Below, one piece after another: positions 22,913 to 27,200 of a DNA stretch of 27,200 nucleotides (within the stretch, counting starts at the first letter, position 1; each line of letters starts with the position of its first letter). Location: assembly GCA_035493835.1 (NCBI GenBank), contig DATJHO010000049.1:1-27200 (forward strand), read 5' to 3'. The notes under the pieces are model-generated. The model ran no database searches. It had not been told where the DNA came from and was given only the letters and a program-made list of their open reading frames with translations. Source of the stretch: DASZTU01 sp035493835 (lineage in GTDB: Bacteria > Pseudomonadota > Alphaproteobacteria > Rhizobiales > Devosiaceae). Both the position numbers and the translations under genes were made by a program.

Positions 22913-23251
22913 TCAGACGACGAGAATGCCGAGATCGCCGCCGCGCATCTCGAGGCCCACGACCCAAAGATCAGGGTCGAAATTGATTTCACGGGCGATG
23001 CGCTCCCGAGCCTTCAGCGGCTCGACCCGTTCGAAACGGCGCTCGAATACCCGGTCGGCGCTGTCCTGGTCCTGGCGACCGGCCGCCGGCGCAGGCGTGA
23101 ACAGGGAAACGGTGCCGTCCAAATGGTCGACCGTGATGAAAATCTGGCCGGCCACGGGATCGCCCCGTCGCTCGAGGACGCACATATGGCCGAGGTCATT
23201 GTGGCGGCGAACGAACGCGGCAACCCAGATGTCGCTGCGGAATGGTGACAT
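22913..23251 (-). CDS. DUF1491 family protein
   Basis: The 112-residue protein begins at ATG 23251 with SPFRSDIWVAAFVRRHNDLGHMCVLERRGDPVAGQIFITVDHLDGTVSLFTPAP. It continues with VFERRFERVEPLKARERIAREINFDPDLWVVGLE, the typical course of DUF1491, a small alphaproteobacterial family of unknown function. An upstream in-frame start at 23287 adds 12 residues without family similarity. The upstream gap to the peptidoglycan-binding gene (about 230 bases) holds GC-rich repeats. Confidence 0.92.
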   Translation of the reverse strand: MSPFRSDIWVAAFVRRHNDLGHMCVLERRGDPVAGQIFITVDHLDGTVSLFTPAPAAGRQDQDSADRVFERRFERVEPLKARERIAREINFDPDLWVVGLEMRGGDLGILVV

Positions 23252-23336
23252 GGGATCATGAATAGCCGGCTGGAACCCGAAGCGCAAACGGAGCGAAGAT
23301 CGAGCATACCCCGTAAGGGCTGAGTCCGTGCCAAGG

Positions 23337-23446
23337 CCCCCTCACCCTGGCCCTCTCCCCTAGGGAGAGGGGACGCTGGGGGATGGCGGTGCAACTTCTC
23401 ACTTCTCCCGCGGGGGAGAGGTCGACGCGAAACGCCGGGTGAGGAG
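23337..23446. repeat. GC-rich palindromic repeat pair
   Basis: Unit 1 at 23337-23374 (CCCTCTCCCCTAGGGAGAGG) and unit 2 at 23399-23446 (TTCTCCCGCGGGGGAGAGG then ACGCGAAACGCCGGGTGAGG). It belongs to the same class as the repeats in the GTA cluster and lies between DUF1491 and the peptidoglycan-binding gene. Confidence 0.7.
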
Positions 23447-23480
23447 CCTTTCGCTAAGCGATCGAGTTCGCGATCACACG

Positions 23481-24758
23481 CTAAGTCTGCGCGCCGTGCT
23501 GGATCAACAGCTGAAGCAGTTCCGGCGTCGCTTCGCCAGTGACCTTGTAGTCGTAGAAGACCTCAAAATTCCGGATAGCCTTGGCAGTGCCTTCGCCCGG
23601 CACGCCATCGATCTTCTGGCCGAGAAAGCCGAGGCTGGCGAGCCCGCGCTGGATCTTGGTGATCAGCGAGGCGTCCCCCGGCTCGGCCGTATTTACAGGC
23701 TCAGACACCGGGGTGGCGGGAGGCGTTGCCGCGGAAGCCGGTGCTGCGCCGGGCGGCAGAGTTCCCAGTTGGGCGGCGAGCCTTTGGGCGGCCGTGAGCG
23801 GCTCGGCGCTTGCCATCTGGGTCGGCGGGGCGGGCTGCGCGGCGGCGGGTGCCGGCTGGACTACTGGCGCAGGCTCAGCGGACGCCGCAGGCGGCAACGC
23901 GGCGGGCAAATTGTTCATCGCGACTTCGCTGCCATCTGCCGTGGGGGCAACAACCGGATCGGCCGACTGTGCGGCAACCGGAGCAGCAGCGGCGACAGTT
24001 TGTGCCACCGGCGGAGCAGCCGCGGGTGAATTTTGGGACGCAGGCGCCGGAGCCTCGGCCACCATCTGCACCGAAGCCGGGGGAGCGAGAGGCGCCAACG
24101 GCACTGGTCCGCGCGCAGCAATTGCCGGCGTGTCGACGACTGGCGCGGTCGCGATCGCGGCAGTTGTCGGCGCGGGCAGCGCCTCTGCACGGCCGGACAG
24201 GGGCGCCGCCAAAACCGCTGCAAGCAAATGGCGCGTGAGCTGGCCGCGCGGCTTCATGCCTGCCTTGAGCTCGAAAGCCCTGATGGCGGCCGCGGTATGA
24301 CGGCCGAACACGCCGTCCGCCTTGTCATCCAGCAGTTTCAGCGCCACCAGTTTCTTCTGCAGGGCCATCACGTCGGCGTTGTCGATCGTCTCGACCGCAG
24401 GTGCCGTACCGAGGCCGCCGGTCGTCTGGGTGTCGATCGTGGGCTGCGGCCGCAGCCGAACAGCCGGAATCACCGGGCGAACGACAGGGCTCGGCGCCAC
24501 CTGCTTGGGCGGCGCGAAGAACAGCGGGGCGGGATGCCGGTGGGTCTGGAAATATAGCGCATTGCTGCCGGCCAGCACGGAAAGGCCGGCAACCACGGCG
24601 ACAGAACTGATCGCCAGCGGCGCGCGCATGAACTGGGCGACGGACCAATAGCCCATATCGACCAGATGCGTCAGCGTCCAAACGCCGCCACGGGCAAACG
24701 AGCCCGCAACGGCACCGCCCGCCGAAAGCGGCAGGCGCGACAACGTTGCTGCAGTCAT
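23481..24758 (-). CDS. Membrane-anchored protein with two peptidoglycan-binding domains
   Basis: The 425-residue protein starts at ATG 24758, overlapping the histidine kinase stop (ATGA); a start at 24785 would add the basic ARAKKKRK and is possible. It has a hydrophobic segment near 45-65 (LAISSVAVVAGLSVLAGSNALYF) and a PG_binding_1-like domain ALQKKLVALKLLDDKADGVFGRHTAAAIRAFELKAG. A long Ala/Pro-rich linker follows (about 180 residues), then a second domain IQRGLASLGFLGQKIDGVPGEGTAKAIRNFE at the C-terminus. It probably sits in the inner membrane with the linker spanning the periplasm. The translational coupling to a sensor kinase is notable. Confidence 0.9.
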   Translation of the reverse strand: MTAATLSRLPLSAGGAVAGSFARGGVWTLTHLVDMGYWSVAQFMRAPLAISSVAVVAGLSVLAGSNALYFQTHRHPAPLFFAPPKQVAPSPVVRPVIPAVRLRPQPTIDTQTTGGLGTAPAVETIDNADVMALQKKLVALKLLDDKADGVFGRHTAAAIRAFELKAGMKPRGQLTRHLLAAVLAAPLSGRAEALPAPTTAAIATAPVVDTPAIAARGPVPLAPLAPPASVQMVAEAPAPASQNSPAAAPPVAQTVAAAAPVAAQSADPVVAPTADGSEVAMNNLPAALPPAASAEPAPVVQPAPAAAQPAPPTQMASAEPLTAAQRLAAQLGTLPPGAAPASAATPPATPVSEPVNTAEPGDASLITKIQRGLASLGFLGQKIDGVPGEGTAKAIRNFEVFYDYKVTGEATPELLQLLIQHGAQT

Positions 24759-26566
24759 TTTGCGTTTCTTTTTTGCTCGGGCCATTGGGCTTCGGGTAGC
24801 GACGCCGACTCGCGCCGAAGTGGGGTCACCGAGCCAGTTTCCGGCAATTTGGTTTCTGGACCGTTTATAGGCAGCAGTACCGTCACCGTCGTGCCGCTGC
24901 CGGCCTCCGAGACCACGCGCAGCGAACCCTGGTGCAACTCGACCAGACCCTTGACGATGGAAAGCCCCAGCCCCGTCCCCTCATAGCGGCGCGATAGCCC
25001 GTCCTGCGCCTGGAAGAAGGGCTCGCCGACGCGGTCGATGGCCTCCGGACTCATGCCGATGCCGCTATCCGATACGGAGAGATTGAGGAAATTGCCCTGC
25101 CGCTTCATCGAAATCGCCACGGCGCCACCCTCGTGGCTGAACTTGATGGCGTTGGAGAGCAGGTTGATGAGAATCTGTCGGCAGGCGCGCTCGTCGGCAA
25201 CAATCGCCGGCAGGGTTGGTGCCAGATTGGAAACGACGTCGATCCGCTTTTCCTGCGCAAGCGAAGCTACCATGTGGAGGCACGGCTCGAGCAGCGCTTG
25301 CGGCGAAAAACTCTCGGCGTTGAGCTCGAATTTGCCAGCCTCGATCCGCGACATGTCGAGGAGCATGCCCACGACGCCAAGGAGGTGGCTGCCACTGCGC
25401 CGGATCAGTTCGGCATATTCATGATGCGCCGGCGAGAGTGTGCCGCCGATGTCGCCCGTCATCATCTCGGAAAACCCGATGATGGCATTGAGCGGGGTCC
25501 GCAGTTCATGCCCGATGGTGGCGAGGAAGCGCGACTTGGCCTCCGAAGCCGCTTCGGCCGCCTTGCGCGCAGCGCGCATTTCGTTTTCCTGGTCGCGGCG
25601 GGCGGTCACGTCGCGAAACAGCGCGACGACTTCATGCCGCGAGCCGGGCGCCTGCTCATCGATCACCGGGGAGAGGGCAATCTCGACCCAGATGAATTGC
25701 GGGGCGCTCGAGCCTTCCCGCGCCCCATCATAACGCACGCGCACTTCGATGCTGCGCGCCCTGCCCCCCTGGTTCGCGTCTGCGAAGGCGGTAAGGAAAT
25801 TCGGCCGGTCGAGGACGTGGACGCGCTCCAAGAGGCCATTGCCGGCGAGTTCGTACCGCTTGCAGCCCAGGAGCTTTTCCGACGAGAGCGAGCTGAAGAC
25901 CAGTTCGCCCTCGGCAGAATAGCGCATCATTGCATCCTGCACGTGCTCGAGCAGGTGCCGGTACGCATTGATCTGGGCGCGGTCATAGACCTCGAAGGCG
26001 GTATTGAGCCGGTTGGCGGTGTGGGCAATGATGATCGCGGCGGCCGTGAACGCCAGCCCGCCCGCAATCTCGCTGGCGCCCTGATCGTGCTGCGGCCAAA
26101 GCCCTACGCCAGCCGCGCTGAGCAGGTCGATCCCGATGACAAGACCCAGCAAGATCCAGGCGCGACGATTGAGGCGGCGATCGCCCACCAGGGCGGCATG
26201 GATGGGAGCCAGCACGGCCGTGGCGAGGCCGAAATCGACGATGGCCGGATCGGCCACGGCTAGAATGGCACCGACCACGAGCACGGCGTAAACCTGCCCG
26301 GCAGCCACGTGCCCGGTTTGCCCGCCTTGATGCTGCATCAGAGTGACCAGCCCAGCGAAAAGCCCGAATCCCGCAACGGCGACAGGCAGCAATGCGCCTT
26401 GAATGGCGGCATAGAGGGCGAACGGCATCAGCACGATTGCGACGGCCAAAAGGATGCGGGAATTGACGGCAAGCGTTGCGCGGCGCAACGCCTCCGGCCG
26501 GCCGGCCGGCACGGCAGGTTCCGGCGCTTTCCGACTTTCGGCGCCCCAGGACAATCGGCTACGCAT
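24755..26566 (-). CDS. Membrane PAS-domain sensor histidine kinase (DivJ/PleC-like architecture)
   Basis: The 603-residue protein starts at ATG 26566 (upstream TTG/GTG codons are possible; the frame stays open to 26668). It has several N-terminal membrane segments (about 38-75, 90-128, 136-158, 168-182), a PAS domain (about 200-320, LLEHVQDAMMRYSAEGELVFSS), a HisKA domain with H353 in FLATIGHELRTPLNAIIGFSEMM, and an HATPase_c domain with the N box ILINLLSNAIKFS, DSGIGM, FFQ and GTGLGLSIV. The layout resembles DivJ/PleC cell-cycle kinases of alphaproteobacteria, but that assignment is an inference. A CtrA-like motif lies 106-120 bases upstream, and the kinase is coupled to a peptidoglycan-binding protein. 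Confidence 0.92.
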   Translation of the reverse strand: MRSRLSWGAESRKAPEPAVPAGRPEALRRATLAVNSRILLAVAIVLMPFALYAAIQGALLPVAVAGFGLFAGLVTLMQHQGGQTGHVAAGQVYAVLVVGAILAVADPAIVDFGLATAVLAPIHAALVGDRRLNRRAWILLGLVIGIDLLSAAGVGLWPQHDQGASEIAGGLAFTAAAIIIAHTANRLNTAFEVYDRAQINAYRHLLEHVQDAMMRYSAEGELVFSSLSSEKLLGCKRYELAGNGLLERVHVLDRPNFLTAFADANQGGRARSIEVRVRYDGAREGSSAPQFIWVEIALSPVIDEQAPGSRHEVVALFRDVTARRDQENEMRAARKAAEAASEAKSRFLATIGHELRTPLNAIIGFSEMMTGDIGGTLSPAHHEYAELIRRSGSHLLGVVGMLLDMSRIEAGKFELNAESFSPQALLEPCLHMVASLAQEKRIDVVSNLAPTLPAIVADERACRQILINLLSNAIKFSHEGGAVAISMKRQGNFLNLSVSDSGIGMSPEAIDRVGEPFFQAQDGLSRRYEGTGLGLSIVKGLVELHQGSLRVVSEAGSGTTVTVLLPINGPETKLPETGSVTPLRRESASLPEAQWPEQKRNAK

Positions 26567-26671
26567 CACTGAACTCACACCGAACGCCTTGTTCTTCTTA
26601 TGCGGCTGGCTCGACGGGCAAAAGTGCTGCACACTTTCGCCGAACTCGCTTTTAACCCTGCTACTCAACGC

Positions 26672-26686
26672 CTAAGACACCCTTAA
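26672..26686 (-). promoter_or_regulatory. Candidate CtrA-like binding motif upstream of the histidine kinase
   Basis: On the minus strand this reads TTAA-N7-TTAG, one base from the CtrA consensus TTAA-N7-TTAA. It lies 106 bases upstream of the kinase start, within the usual range for a CtrA-regulated promoter. Confidence 0.4.
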
Positions 26687-26745
26687 GTAGCCGGCCCGGA
26701 GTGGCCGTCGGTCTCCTTGCGGGCGAATCCCCGGGTGGGTTTCTG

Positions 26746-26760
26746 CGTTTAGCGTAAACG
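26746..26760. promoter_or_regulatory. Perfect short palindrome, possible operator
   Basis: CGTTTAGCGTAAACG: six-base perfect arms around GCG, in the 332-base gap between the divergent kinase and the partial gene at 26899. The gap holds this palindrome, the CtrA-like motif and nothing else recognised. Confidence 0.3.
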
Positions 26761-26898
26761 AGAACTTGCCTACGGCCGACACGCCGGGGCCCGACAATTT
26801 GCTTCAAATTCTATCGACTTGCCGCATCGGGGCTTAAAACCGCAGCCGGTAGGGTCATTGCTGAAACGTGAGGAAGCTTCTCACCGGGATCAGGCCCA

Positions 26899-27200
26899 AT
26901 GTTCCTTATTCGCTCCGCCTTCTGGCTCACCGTCGCTTTCGTTGTGCTGCACCCGCGCGATATGGATATCGGGCAGACCGCGTCCGCGCTTTCGGACCAG
27001 GCCATGACCGCCGGGCGGCAGATCGTCGCCGAGCAGGTGCTGGCCAACAGCTGTTCCTTCGTCCGCTGCCCCGGCCCCGCGCCGGGCTCGGCTGCGCCCC
27101 GCGCCCCGGTCGTTGAGACGGCATCTGCAGCGCGCCAAACTATTCCATCCGTCGACCTCACCATGCAGGGTTCGCCGACTTTACGCCCGGCTCCGGTGCC
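26899..27200 (+). CDS. Small N-terminally anchored protein, partial (DUF5330-like)
   Basis: The open frame from ATG 26899 to the window edge (100 codons) has an N-terminal hydrophobic segment (FLIRSAFWLTVAFVVL), then LSDQAMTAGRQIVAEQVLANSCSFVRC with two cysteines, then an Ala/Pro-rich stretch. The opening resembles short DUF5330-type proteins of Hyphomicrobiales (FLIR.AFWL start), but the match is only to a short motif. AGG lies about 6 bases upstream of the start. The C-terminus is outside the window. Confidence 0.7.
   Translation, partial: MFLIRSAFWLTVAFVVLHPRDMDIGQTASALSDQAMTAGRQIVAEQVLANSCSFVRCPGPAPGSAAPRAPVVETASAARQTIPSVDLTMQGSPTLRPAPV

Noticed and set aside
26567..26668. TTG-started N-terminal extension of the histidine kinase
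   Set aside because: The added 34 residues have no recognisable features and the ATG at 26566 gives a normal N-terminus before the first membrane segment; not excluded.

Overview
The window is GC-rich alphaproteobacterial chromosome, most likely from the Hyphomicrobiales and perhaps Devosia-like. That placement is an inference from the gene content (DUF2336, DUF1491, a gene transfer agent cluster, a rhizobial-type palindromic repeat), not from a marker gene.

Left half, about 1-13,214, minus strand: a gene transfer agent (GTA) structural cluster in the same order as the Rhodobacter capsulatus GTA genes gp1-gp15. Transcription runs right to left: small terminase, large terminase, portal, a small membrane protein (gp3.5 position), a 52-codon ORF, prohead protease, HK97-type capsid, head-tail connector, head closure, tail completion, major tail protein, two tail-assembly chaperone-like proteins, a short tape measure, DUF2460 distal tail protein, DUF2163 hub, NlpC/P60 peptidase, and the N-terminal 579 codons of the gp15 'megatron', which leaves the window. 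Most genes overlap by 1-11 bases. There is no integrase, repressor, replication or lysis gene, as expected for a domesticated GTA rather than a prophage. The cluster is unusually interrupted by non-coding repeats: several of its wider gaps hold GC-rich hairpin repeats, a rhizobial-type palindrome supplies the stop codon of the large terminase, and a decayed HicA/HicB-like toxin-antitoxin pair plus a 101-bp MITE-like element separate gp14 from gp15. A second 101-bp element of the same family, inverted, lies just outside the other end of the cluster.

Middle, 13,270-19,937: a small KTSC-domain gene divergent from the terminase; a YcgN/UPF0260 cysteine-cluster protein; a bifunctional class A penicillin-binding protein followed by a coupled DUF1214/DUF1254 pair; a convergent lipoprotein gene with a 56-aa gene just upstream of it; and a DUF2336 gene preceded by a CtrA-like motif.

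Right part, 19,964-27,200: a palindromic repeat element, an AidB-type acyl-CoA dehydrogenase divergent from a bile acid:sodium symporter family transporter, a DUF1491 gene, and a minus-strand pair of a membrane PAS sensor histidine kinase and a peptidoglycan-binding-domain protein joined by an ATGA overlap, again with a CtrA-like motif upstream. A partial small membrane/secreted protein gene begins at 26,899 and leaves the window. No tRNA, rRNA, CRISPR array or insertion sequence was seen.
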